Below are positions 1 to 10,731 of a DNA stretch of 64,000 nt, piece after piece. The notes under the pieces were generated by a model, which was given only the letters and a program-made list of their open reading frames with translations, did not search any database and had not been told where the DNA came from. The stretch's first letter is position 1; each line of letters starts with the position of its first letter. A program made the translations under genes and the position numbers. Source of the stretch: Niebla homalea (lineage: Eukaryota > Ascomycota > Lecanoromycetes > Lecanorales > Ramalinaceae); assembly GCA_019925105.1 (NCBI GenBank), contig JAHGAU010000008.1:1178001-1242000 (forward strand), given 5' to 3'.

Positions 1-487
1 TATATTTACCGTAAATAGATTATTTTAGTTAAAATTTTTTAAAGTTATAAAATTTGTATATAACTTTTTTTAATTTAATTCTTAAAAATTAAATTTTAAA
101 TCTATTATTATTTTAATATAATCTTTTATATTTTAAAAACGCTTTATTACTATTATTATTATTAAATAAATCGTTATCGACTTTAATGAAATTAAGTAAG
201 TTTAAATTATATTAATATAGTTAAAGTCCTTAAAAACTTATTATTATAAAAGTATTACTTTTATTAAATAGTTTTCTGTTATTATAATAGTTATTAAATT
301 TATTTTTATATTAACGTTAATATTATAACGTTCCTTTTCGGCTTTAAATATTAAACCGGAATCTAAGTTTAAGAAATTTAATTTATTAAATTTAAGTTTA
401 TTAAACTTAAGTTTATTATATTAAATAAAAAATATTTCTGCCAAAAAAAATTAATTTTCGTTTAACTTATTAATCTACTTAATTAAT

Positions 488-545
488 TAAAAATAATCAA
501 TTTGTTACCATTGGTGCCAGGACCAAACTGCATATATACGAAACC
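488..545. other. Low-RIP patch, possible LTR/primer-binding junction
   Basis: This stretch keeps several CpA/TpG dinucleotides (TTGGTGCCAGGACC, AACTGCATA) inside an otherwise fully converted region. The TTGGTGCC-type core resembles the primer-binding junction just inside the 5' LTR of some retrotransposons, but no matching LTR pair was identified. It could equally be a short unique segment below the length threshold of RIP. Confidence 0.25.
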
Positions 546-608
546 GGATTATTACTTAGGGAGGATAACGTAAACGTTAAGGATGAGAAACGAGCGAGGT
601 TATTAACG

Positions 609-727
609 GCTTATAGGATCGGAACAGGACGGGAATAAGCATATAAGTAAAAATAGCTTAAAAGCTTATAAGATCGGAGAATAAGCGCGATAAATATATA
701 AGTAAAAATAATTTAAAAGCTTATAAA
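609..727 (+). repeat. 55-bp direct repeat, about two units
   Basis: GCTTATARGATCGG starts at 609 and again at 664, and GCTTATAAA begins a third partial unit at 719, giving a 55-bp period. Each unit also contains ATATAAGTAAAAATA followed by TTAAAA. Differences between the units are mostly purine transitions, as expected after RIP. No function is evident. Confidence 0.55.
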
Positions 728-2739
728 TTTATTAAACGAACAGAGTAAGCTTACGAGTATACTAGGTAAAAAGGACTATATAGAATATTATCTTTACCTT
801 AAAGTTTAGATCTCCTTACATTTAATAATAACTTTAAATTAAAAATATTAAATTTAAAGTAAAGTGGATTAAGATTATACTTATTTAACGCTACGCCTAT
901 ATACTCCTCTTCTATAAAAACCAATCTGCCCCTTTAAGACTAATTACAACTAAGTAACCTTAGGATCCGCAACAAAATTTTACTAAAAAGTAAATAATAT
1001 AGTTACGGGGTATAATTTAAGAATTAATTCCCGTTATTATATAAAATTAATAATAAAATAATTTTAACAATAATTTATTCTTTCCTTTTAATAATATAAT
1101 ATAATTAATAAAAAGCTTATAATTAAATTAATTAATAAATTTTAATCCCAATAATATCGGATTTTTTAATTTTTTATAAAAATAAATCTTTTAATATAGC
1201 TTTTATAATTAAATATTCCGGAAAATATACCTTTTTCCGGGATCTATATATATATATTTATTAATTAATTAAAAAATATTATTTAAATAATAAATATATA
1301 ATTTTTATAAAATAACTTATAACTATACTTAAGAAATATTGCTTTAAAATAATATATTATAAAGTTATTAAATATTAAAGAATAACTTATTAAATATAAT
1401 AATAATTTAATTAAATAAATTTTATATATTATTATTAAATTTAAGTTACCTTAATAAGTTAACTTAAATATTTTAATTACCGAAAAGTATATTATAAATA
1501 ATATTTTTCGGAACCGGGAACCCTATAAATATATATAGACTATTCTATAGACTACGTATACGTTAAATTTTAATAATATTTAAAATTAACTTATATTTAA
1601 TTCTAATGGGTTAAACTTAAAACATTAATAAAATTTATAATTATTAAATATAATAATTATTATTAATAATTACCTTAAATTTATGAATAAATTTAAATAT
1701 AATTAATTAATTTATATTATTAAATATTACGTAACTTTATAGATATGTCCGTAAAATCGTAGAATAAATATATTATTTTAAAATAACCAGTATTTTATAG
1801 AAAACTCAGAAACCGGTCCTTCTTTTTAATTATTAACGTTTTTTTTTTTTTAATATATAGATAAAATAAAGTTTACGATATATAACCTTAGGAAAAAGGA
1901 TAACAGTAATTATTTTTAACGTCGTAAAAAAAGATATTAACGTTAAATTAAGGAAAATTAAAACCCTTAAGAAAAAGGTCCGATTTTAAATATTAAATAC
2001 GCTGTATAAAATAAAGGGTTAATTAAATTTTATATTTAAGGATAAAAAAGAAAAGAATACGTTATTTAATAAAAAGGAATTAAAAGGATCTTAAAATAAT
2101 AAAGACCTTATTATGGAAGAAATATATTTTATATATTAAATCCCCGCTTATTATTATATTAAATATATATTAAAATACTTATTAAGGAATAAACTTTCAA
2201 TTTATTTTAAAAATAATTATTAAGAATTAAAAAAAGTATACTTAAATACCCTTAAGGCTTTTCCGTTAAATTAACGGATTTAGTCCGTTTTTAATTAATG
2301 TACGTAAACGCAATAAATTAACAATATAATATTTATAATTATTAACTTTACCATAATAAAAAGTACATACTTAATAAATTTTACCTTTAAGGTATATTAA
2401 TATACTATAAATAAAGTTTAATTTGCCCTTAAATTATCTATAATAAATTTCTATATAGAAATTATATAATAAAAATGGTGACGAACAAAGGGACCCCAGA
2501 GGTCCAAAACGATACGTACACGTATAGCTTTCATATTAGTAAAGAAAGTACATTGAGTACGATAAGTGGAAGTACTGCGGGAAGCGGGACGGGATGGGAC
2601 GGTTTTTCGATTCACTTATCCCATCCCGCGTGGGACGGGATAAGGCTGAATCCCATCCCATCCCATCCTTATCCCGGCGGGATGGGATCGGGATATGCCA
2701 AGATCCCGCCAAGACGCGGGGTAAAAGTGAATTAATAAG

Positions 2740-3016
2740 GGTGGAGGTAAAGGTGCAGGTAAGGGTGTAGGAGGTGCAGGTAAGGGTGCAGGTAATGCAG
2801 GTAATGGGGGTGATGAGGGTAATAAGGGTGATAAGGGTGATGAGGGTGATAAGGGTAATAAGGGTAATGAGGGTGATGAGGGTGATGAGGGTGATAAGGG
2901 TGATAAGGGCGGTGGTGAGGGTGGTGGTGAGGGTGATAAGGGTGGTGGTGAGGGTGGTAGTGAGGGTGGTGGTGAGGGTGCAGGTAAAGGTGCAGGTAAG
3001 GGTGCAGGTGAGGGTG
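2740..3016 (+). repeat. G-rich minisatellite, 9/12-bp units (GGGTGATAA type)
   Basis: About 28 tandem units, mostly the 9-mers GGGTGATAA, GGGTGATGA and GGGTAATAA, with 12-mers GGGTGGTGGTGA and GGGTGCAGGTAA clustered at both ends. GGG or GG runs recur every 9-12 bases on the plus strand, a spacing compatible with G-quadruplexes. Long open frames here on both strands (Val/Arg repeats on plus, His/Pro repeats on minus) come from the repeat and are not genes. Confidence 0.9.
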
Positions 3017-3160
3017 AATTAAGGGGTAGATTATCACAAAGATCAGCATAACTATTTTTTTGGTGGTTTATCGATAACCGGGTAATCGTTTTTCCGGTTA
3101 TCGATAAACCATTAAAAAATATTTGCGATAATCTTTGTGATAATCTACCCCTGAATTCAC
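3014..3160. repeat. 147-bp foldback (nested inverted repeats)
   Basis: The outer arms are 3014-3043 and 3131-3160 (GTGAATTAAGGGGTAGATTA against its complement, one mismatch near position 8). An inner perfect 18-bp inverted repeat lies at 3064-3081 and 3094-3111 (TGGTTTATCGATAACCGG) with a 12-nt loop. The whole could fold into a long hairpin and looks like a small MITE nested inside the hAT-like element, but no clear target duplication was found. Confidence 0.75.
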
Positions 3161-4959
3161 TGTTTTGGCCAGGTTTTCCCTTATCTTATCCGCCACCGGG
3201 ATCTTAACATATCCCGATCCCATCCCGTCCCATCCCGTATTTATACGGGATGGGATTCTATTCACTTCATCCCGTCCCATCCCTATCCCATCCCTATCCC
3301 GTCCCTATCCCATGGGATATATCCCGTCCCGCTTCCCGGAGTAAGTGGAAGTAACGTGGTAATTAAGAATAAGGTGGTAAACGGGTAAATAACCTATATT
3401 AATAGGAACGGTAACGACGCGTACGGGTAATATAATAATAATAAGCCGGATAACGCTTAAAATAAATAAAGAAATTAAGGTTAATAAAATATATATATTA
3501 AGGCACGTAAAACGTATAATAATAATATAAAGGTAATAGATAAATAAGGGGGTAAGAAGGCCGGTACGGTATTAACGGCGAGGGGTACGGGCGGGAAGAA
3601 AGGGCAAAAAAATTACGGCGAAAATATTATTAAGGGTATATAAAGGGAAAATAAGGTTAATAAAGAAAATAAGATTTTAAGGGATTAAAGGTAAAAAGCG
3701 GAGACGGTATATTACCTAGTAAATAAAGGTAAAAAGGTAATAAAAAAGGCGATAAAAACCTTAAAAAGACTCCTTATAATAGAATAAAAGAATATTACGT
3801 TAAAAATTTAATTAATATTACGGATTAAGTTAAAAAACGTAAGGGACTTTTATATAAAAATAAAAGTAAAATTAAAAAAAGCAAAGCGGCTATAAGGCTC
3901 TTAAAAAGCAATAATAAAAGCGTTAATAAAAAATAAAGATAGCGGTTTAAAATTAAATATATAAGGTAAAAATATAAAAACGGTAACCTTTTAAATAAAA
4001 AAGAACTAAACGATAAAGGTAATAAAGGGGTACCCGTAATAAAGAATAAAAGGATAACGGAGGAAAGGACGGTTATATTAAGGAAAATAAGGATAATAAC
4101 GGTCCGCCTATTTAATAACGAAGAAAGGAACACGGTTATAAAGGTAAATTTATTATAATTAATAAAGATTTTAAAAGTAATAATAAAACCGTTAATAAAA
4201 TAGATTATTGCGGTACGTAAGTTATAAAATAAAGATATTTTCCTTAATATAATATTTTTAAAGGTAAAAAAAAACTTAAAGAAATTTAAAACTTAAGTTA
4301 ATAAAAGAAAGTATAAGTTAATTAAAGTTTTAAGGTAATTATTTACCGTTATAATAAATAAAATATACTTATTACGTTTTAAGGAAGTTAAGAAAAAGTT
4401 ACGTTAAAAAATATAAAAAAAGAGAATATAATTCTTTATTTAAGGCTTAAGATTATTAATTATAGGCTTCCGCTGGTAATAAAAAGACTTAATTCTTTAA
4501 AACGTATAAAGAAATACTTTATTATAAAATTAAATATAACGTTAATAAAGATATATAATAACGTTTTAAATAAAAAGATTATTAAAAAAAAATCTTTTAA
4601 AATAATTTAATTATAAGATAAAACGGTTAATATTTATTAATATTTTAAATATTAAGGTTATAAATATATTATTATAAAGTACCTTAATATTATAAAATAT
4701 ATAATTTACGTTAAAAGCTATAATATTTATAAATATATAAAATTAATAATTAAAAAACTTATAAAGAATATGTTTAAATACGTTACGTATAATAAAAAGG
4801 GATATTTAATATAGGATTTTAAATATATAATAAAAGTTAAAGAAATTAAATATAAAGAAACCCGGATAACCGTAAAAATTTAACGGTATAATACGTATAA
4901 AACTGGTTTAATAAGTTAATTAAAAATAACCTTAAAACGCGAACTTAATTAATTAAATA

Positions 4960-7900
4960 ATAAAGGGTAAATAGCGGTAACGGATAAAATAAAAAAAAGA
5001 GAAAACTTTTTATAATCCCGATTTTAAAAATTGACTAATTTACGTTTTTAATAATAGCCAAAAAAATATTAAATTAAAAAATACTTAACTTTAATAAGAA
5101 ATTTATAACTTAAATAAATATAAAAAAGGGAACCCTTATAAAAATAGATATATAATATATTAATACTTTTAAGAATAATATAATATAACGTCCGTAATAA
5201 GGAAATTAAGGTAATAATATTAATATTTAAATTTAAAAAGTTAAGGATATTAACGTTATAATAATATAGGAATTATTATATAACTTATATATATATTTAA
5301 TTATTAATTTAAAAGAAAGGTTTTATTTAACCTTTAAAGGGGATAAAATAACCAGAATATACTTCTTTATAAATAAGTAGCTTAACGTAAATAATTAAGA
5401 TATTATTTATTATAATAAAAACCTTTATATACTCCGTATTATAAAAGAAAAGGACTTAAAAGGTAATTTTAATATTTATAATATATATAATCCGTTACCG
5501 ATTAATAAAAAAAAAACCTTTTATAATATTATTATTTAAAAAAAGTCTTAATTATTTTAAATAAATATATATTACTTAAAGACTTTAATTTATATTACTA
5601 TATATAAAATAAAGAAGAACGTATAATAAGCTATATTAAATTAAATAACCTATTAATAATTATTATTTAAGTTAATTTTTTATTATTAATATTATAAAAG
5701 ATTATTATATAAAAAAGTTATAAATTTAAAACGATAATTAATTTAATTTTTAATACGGAAAAGGTTATTAATACGGTTATAATATATAAGCTATAAAAAA
5801 ACTTAAAATATAATTTAAATTATATATTAATATAAATAACTTTAAATAAACCGTTAATACGATCTTATTATTACCGGTAAAAAGGGTATAAAAAACGGTT
5901 AAAAAAATAAAGATTTATATAAAAGCAGAAGAAACAATAATATAATTTACGGACCTCCCTTAATTAAATAATAAAACCGGATTAATTTCTTTATAAAGTA
6001 AATAATAAAAATATTAAATAAGGTAATTAATAAAATTATCCCGATAATAAAACCTTCTTAAAGAATTAAAATTTATTAAAATAAAAAATATATAACCGCG
6101 ATTATAAAAGCGAAAAACTAATTAAGTAAACTTTTAAGTATAAGAATTAAAAAATATTTAATTAATTAAAAATTACTTAAAAAAAAAAAAAGGATTATTA
6201 AAAAGATTAAATAAATATACTTTTAATTTACGGTATATAACTTAACGGTTTTACTGTATAATATTTAAAAGTTAACGAAATATAATAAAGAATAAAATAA
6301 AAATTAAAGCTTATCCTTAAATTCCCGTTTTTAAAAAACTTAATAATATATTAATTAATACCTTTAATAATAAAATTAAAGCCTTTAAAGGAGTATTTTT
6401 CTTTTTTCCGTTAAAAATTAACTTAAATAATATTAATAATATTACGTACTTTAACCCTATATTAATAAATAAAATAATAATATAAAATATAATAATTAAA
6501 GCGATTAATAAATTAAAGAAAAATAAAGCCTTAAAATTAAATAATATTCTTAATAAATTTTTAATAATAATAACCTTACCGTTTAAGAAGGTTTTTACTT
6601 ACCTTTTTTAAGTATATTTTAATATCGGTTATTACTTACGTAAGTTTAAAAAAATAAAGATAATTATCTTTAAGAAGTTTATTAAACCGGATTATTTTAA
6701 GGTAAAGTCTTATAAACTTATTATACTTTTATATATATTAAGGAAGGCCTTAAAAACGGTAATAACGAAGATCCTTAATAACTATATAAAAACTACGGAC
6801 TTCTTTCCGATTAATAAATAAAAGTAAAAAAAAAATAAATTAATAAAAATAGCCCTTAAAGGATTAATCGACGGCGTATATATAATATAGGGTTACGAAC
6901 AGAAATATATTATAAGTCTTCTTTCTTTTAATATTATAGGTATTTTTAATAAAATAAATTATTAAAAATTATTATATAATTTAAGGAAAAAAAAGGATAT
7001 TACCCTTTTTAATTAAGTAAATAAAAGGGTTTTTAAGTAATTAAGCTACGTTAATTAACTTAAAATAAAAAATAAGTTTAATAAAGCCCGCTATAACGGG
7101 GATTCCTTAAGGATTTTTTTTTCTTATATTATTCCTATTCTTTAATAGTTTATTAATTAAGGAGTTTATTAAGTTAAAATAAAAAGTTTAAGTTAAAAGC
7201 TTTATTAATAACGTTTATTTCTTAACTTATAATATTTTTATATATATAAATTATCTAAAATTAAAATAAGCTTATAAAGTCTATCTTTAATAAGTAAAAA
7301 CTTATAAAATTTAATTTATATTATATAAGTATAAGCTTATTTATATAATTAAAAATCCAAGGCTATATAATATAATAATTATAATAAACTTAAGTAAAGT
7401 TACGGTAAAATTAAATATTAATATTAAAGTCCTTAACCTTTAAATAAGTAAGAAACTTAATTAAAAGGATTATATAAAAAAAGTTTAAAAGAAAATAACT
7501 TTATAAGAAAGGAATTTTATTTATCTTACCGCGTTAATATAAGGAATTACGTTATAAAAAGCCCGGACTATTTATTAACCTATAATAAAATTAATTATAA
7601 TATATATTATAGTTATTTAATATATACTTAAAAGTATTCCGGGATATAAGAAAGAGCTTATTTAAATATTATAAAAAGTCCAGAACCAATATTTAAGAAT
7701 AATTAACGGTATTTATAAAATAACCTTTATCCCAGTATTAAAGTTTAAAATCTTTATACCGTTAATTAAAATTTCGTAAAATTAAATAATTACTTAAATA
7801 AAATTAAAAAGATATATATACTTAATTACGATAATAAGAAACGGATGGATCCGTTAGAATCTTAATAAGCCTTAAGTTAAAAAGAATAAATTAAAGATAT

Positions 7901-8850
7901 TTATCTTTTTTCTTATTAAGATAAAATAAGAATAAATTAAAAAAGAAATTAACTTTATTAGTATTCCGGAGGTTAATTTAAGTATATATAAACTTCCATT
8001 AAGTATAAAAAAACCCGAGATTAAAAGGATTTAAAGAATAAAAGCTATAATAATCGTTTTATAAGTTATAATAAAGTAAATTAAACGTTAATAAAAATAT
8101 AAGGATTTTATACTTTAAAGTTATTATTATTTAACTTTTAATAATAAAAAAATCATTAATAAATATTTCCGCCGTTATAATATTATAAGGAAAAGTAATA
8201 ATATATTAATAATTTAACTCCGGATAAATAAGAACGGTTTAACTTATTTCTTATTTATTATATATATTAGAAATCGGATAAACGCCGGATATAAGTACGG
8301 ATAAAGGAAGTAAAATACTATATATATCCTTATTTTATATCCTTTATTTATTAAAGTTAAGTTAAAACTTATAATAAAGGTTAATATTTATAATTATTAT
8401 TAAATATTATTTATAAAATAAAGTATATAAACGGCCGTTAAGTTTATAATATTTATTAAATTATTAACGTAATTTAACCTCGCCGTAAAGATAAATAAGA
8501 TCGTTAAAGATTTAATTAACGGGCCCCGTTACCGGTTTAAATCCTCGGGATAACGTAAAAACTATACTTAATAAAAGGCTTAAGGATATAATATTAATAC
8601 GGCGTAAGAAAAGGGTATAATAATATTAACGGCGATAATAACGGAAGGGTAAAAGGTATATATATCGGTAAAGGTATTTAAAGGTATAACTTAATATTAA
8701 TACTAGGTAAATCGGTAAAGATATAGAAGAACAGTAAATCCGGAAATAACCCCTATAATAATATAATCGTAATATTATGGATTTCCTTAATAAAGTTAGA
8801 ATATAGGAATTATACAAATTAATTATTACCCTTTAAATAATTATTAATGC
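4960..8850 (+). pseudogene. LINE A ORF2 (endonuclease-reverse transcriptase), RIP-killed
   Basis: Domains read in order across shifted frames. An endonuclease of the EEP/AP type shows KDFNLYYY near 5578-5602, corresponding to the GDFNLHH motif. The reverse transcriptase shows GIFNKINY near 6940-6965 (GAFD block), then GIP*GF at 7098-7115 (GIPQGS block), then FINN at 7201-7212, where the catalytic F-V-D-D has both Asp turned to Asn. A C-terminal region near 8215-8330 resembles the Cys/His segment after the RT of Tad/CRE-type LINEs. The protein would nick the target and prime reverse transcription in the nucleus. Numerous stops and loss of the catalytic Asp pair make it non-functional. Both ends are approximate. 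Confidence 0.8.
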
Positions 8851-9020
8851 TTTTTACCTTAAGGGGTAATAGGTGGAGGTCTTATGGATACCGTTTTTTC
8901 GCCTTAATGTTATAAGTATTAGGTTTTTACGGTTATTAAAAAGGCTAAAAGGCCGCGTATTAAGGAACGCCGGAATTAGCTTAGCTAGATCCTTAGTATA
9001 AATAAATCAATCAATCAATC
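8850..9020 (+). other. LINE A 3' UTR and (TCAA)n tail
   Basis: The 3' terminal block with GGAACGCCGGAATTAGC and AGCTAGATCC is shared by all LINE 3' ends in the window (inverted near 10770, 20310, 32905 and 37090). The tail ATCAATCAATCAATCAA still has its CpA dinucleotides. The conserved 3' block is the likely recognition site for the element's own reverse transcriptase. Confidence 0.75.
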
Positions 9021-9033
9021 AAATTTCTATATA

Positions 9034-9348
9034 AATAACGGGTATTTTATTATGATTATTAATCGTAATATTATATTTTTTAAATTCCAGATTTAAATTT
9101 TAAAATCCAGAAATTACTTAAGTTAATTCCGGTTATAAATATTAATAATTTTAAGTTAATTATTAATAAATTTATAATACTTAACTAATTTTTTTAAAGG
9201 AAAAAATATAATATATACCTTAAGAAAAATTTCGGTCGAATTTTATTTAATATATAATTTATTTATTAATATTTTAATCGTTATTGATATTATAATTTTT
9301 AATAAAATAATAATTAATTTTAATAATTAAAAATATATTATTAATATT
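9034..9348. other. RIP-degraded sequence, host element X (right part)
   Basis: Continuation of the sequence interrupted by LINE A. It keeps two short CCAGA patches near 9087 and 9106 and has no readable frame. It ends where homology to LINE copy I starts (TTTATAAATAATAT, about 9348). Nothing recognisable was found. Confidence 0.45.
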
Positions 9349-10731
9349 TATAAATAATATGTAATAATAATTATACGTATTAATTTTTATTATAAGTTTT
9401 AATTTAATTTTTATAAATAAAAAAAAATAAAAACGTATACGATATCTTATTTTCTTTATTTATATTTATAATTAATATTAATCCGACTTTTAACGTATAT
9501 AATAAATAGGAAATAAGTTAAATTATTCTTCTTTATCCGGAGTTAAATTATTAATACGTTATCGTTTTTCTTTATAATTTTATAATAATAAAGGTACTTA
9601 TTAATAATTACTTTATTATTAAAAGTCGGATATTAATATCCTTAAGGTATAAAATCTTTATTTTTTTTTTATTAATGCGTAATTTATTTTATTATAATCT
9701 ATTGGGTAATTATTATAGTTTTCATTTTTTAAATTCTTTTAATTTTAGTTTCCTTTAAACTTAATAAAAGTTTATATATACTTATATTAACCTTTAAAAT
9801 ATTAATAATATTTTTTTAATTTATTCCCACTTTATTTCAATAAAAAAGGGGATAAAGACTTTTACTTTACCCTTTTTAACCCGGGGCCTCTTAAGATTTT
9901 AACGGATCCTTTTATTTTTTACCGCCGTAATTAAGTAGGTATACCTTTTAAGCTTTATTTAAGGGATTATTTAATTAAATAAGACTTTAATTAATAATAT
10001 AAAAACTTTAAATTTTAATATTAAAATAAAGGTCGCTTTATAAATATTATTAATTATTTTTAAGTATTAATTTTAGACTTTCTATAATATTTAAATAAAC
10101 TTTTTCTTATATCCCGGGGTACTTTTAAGTATATATTAAATAACCGTAACATATATTATAGCCGGCTTTATTACCGTTTAATAAACGGTCCGGGCCTTTG
10201 ATAAAGTAACTCTTTATATTAATATAACGAAATAAATAAAGCCCCTTTCTCATAAAGTTATTTTCTTTTAAACCTTTTTTATATAGTCTTTTTAATTAAG
10301 CTTTTTATTTATTTAAAAATTAAGGACTTAAATATTAATATCCAATTTCATTATAACTTTATTTAAGTTTATTATAACTATTATATTTTATAGCTTTAAG
10401 CTTTTAATTATATAAATAAACTTATATTTATACGGTATAAATTAAGCTCCGTAAGTCCTCGTTTATTGAAAATAGACTTTATAGGTTTTTTTTAATTCCA
10501 GATAATTTATACGTATAAAAGTATTATAAACTAAAAGATATAGGTTATCGATAAAGTTTTTAACTTAAACCTTTTATTTTAATTTATTTAATTCTTTAAT
10601 AACGGATTATTAAAGAATAAGAATAATATAAAAAAAATCCTTAAAGGATTTTAATTATAACGGGTTTTATCGGGCTTATTTTTTATTTTAAATTAATTAA
10701 TATAATCTAATTATTTAAGAAGCTTTTTATT
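9349..10731 (-). mobile_element. LINE copy I, part 1 of 3 (3'-side ORF2 segment)
   Basis: Collinear with copy B from about 11366 onward, for example the TCCGGAGTTAAATTATTAAT block at 9537 and 11569. It lacks the last roughly 630 bp of the element, including the (TCAA)n tail, so it is cut at its 3' side. The RT catalytic block at 10544-10555 reads FIDN on the minus strand, keeping one Asp. It ends at the copy B insertion, whose 12-bp duplication AAGCTTTTTATT is at 10720-10731 and 17842-17853. Confidence 0.8.

Larger units (their letters stand above)
1..2444. other. RIP-degraded sequence, host element X (left part)
   Basis: Very AT-rich, TpA-rich sequence without a usable reading frame. It is the left flank of the LINE copy A insertion, and the same sequence resumes at 9034 after a 13-bp target-site duplication. 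Weak open stretches occur near 1850-2100 on the plus strand, but no family was recognised. A less mutated patch (488-545) and a 55-bp direct repeat (609-727) lie inside. It may be a degraded transposable element whose right end is near 9348, where LINE copy I begins; that is inference. Confidence 0.5.
2573..3343. mobile_element. hAT-like non-autonomous DNA transposon, 771 bp, barely RIP-mutated
   Basis: Bounded by a perfect 8-bp target-site duplication AGTGGAAG (2565-2572 and 3344-3351), the size made by hAT transposases. Terminal inverted repeats of about 22 bp start TACTGCGGGAAGCGGGAC on the left and, inverted, TACTCCGGGAAGCGGGAC on the right. LINE copy B has the uninterrupted site near 17705-17725, which confirms the insertion. 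Inside the termini are GGGAY-rich subterminal repeats (about 2588-2690 and 3215-3330) and a 31-bp internal inverted repeat (2678-2708 against 3197-3227, two mismatches). The centre holds a G-rich minisatellite and a 147-bp foldback. There is no transposase, so mobilisation would need an autonomous relative. CpA and TpG are retained, so it escaped or post-dates RIP. Confidence 0.85.
2475..4960 (+). pseudogene. LINE A ORF1 (gag-like, zinc-knuckle protein), disrupted
   Basis: The ATG at 2475 opens MVTNKGTPEVQNDTYTYS, matching the start of every other full-length copy in the window (MATN-type start, then the palindromic GGGACCCCAGAGGTCC). The frame runs about 30 codons and is then interrupted by the hAT-like insertion at 2573-3343; the apparent open frame to 2735 is a chimera with that insertion. 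Downstream, at 4641-4667, the plus frame reads YFKY*GYKY, which has the spacing of a CCHC knuckle (C-x2-C-x4-H) with Cys and His turned to Tyr by RIP. A second degraded knuckle follows at about 4697-4735. The 3' limit is approximate. In this family ORF1 binds element RNA in the ribonucleoprotein particle. Confidence 0.75.
2458..9020 (+). mobile_element. LINE copy A (Tad-like non-LTR retrotransposon), RIP-degraded
   Basis: Full-length non-LTR element flanked by a perfect 13-bp target-site duplication AAATTTCTATATA (2445-2457 and 9021-9033). The 5' UTR is only 17 nt before the ATG at 2475. ORF1 carries degraded zinc knuckles and ORF2 carries endonuclease and reverse transcriptase. The 3' end has a conserved block (GGAACGCCGGAATTAGC near 8967) and a (TCAA)n tail at 9003-9020. 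It is 6.56 kb including the 771-bp hAT-like insertion, so about 5.8 kb native, like copies B, C and G. Stops from converted Gln, Trp and Arg codons run throughout; the element is dead. Confidence 0.9.

Noticed and set aside
2732..3049. Minus-strand frame rich in His/Pro and plus-strand frame rich in Val/Arg
   Set aside because: Both are translations of the GGGTGATAA-type minisatellite; a repeat with a unit length divisible by three keeps all frames open by chance.
3098..3280. 60-codon minus-strand frame
   Set aside because: It covers the inverted-repeat arm of the hAT-like element and is not conserved coding sequence.
3825..4133. 102-codon minus-strand frame, Leu-rich
   Set aside because: It lies antisense within LINE A ORF1; RIP leaves few stops on the antisense side of Lys/Asn-rich sequence.
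8626..8817. 63-codon minus-strand frame
   Set aside because: Antisense to the end of LINE A ORF2.
9003..9020. CRISPR-like short repeats (TCAATCAATCAA and GATTGATTGATT)
   Set aside because: They are simple LINE tails without spacers, in a eukaryotic transposon context.
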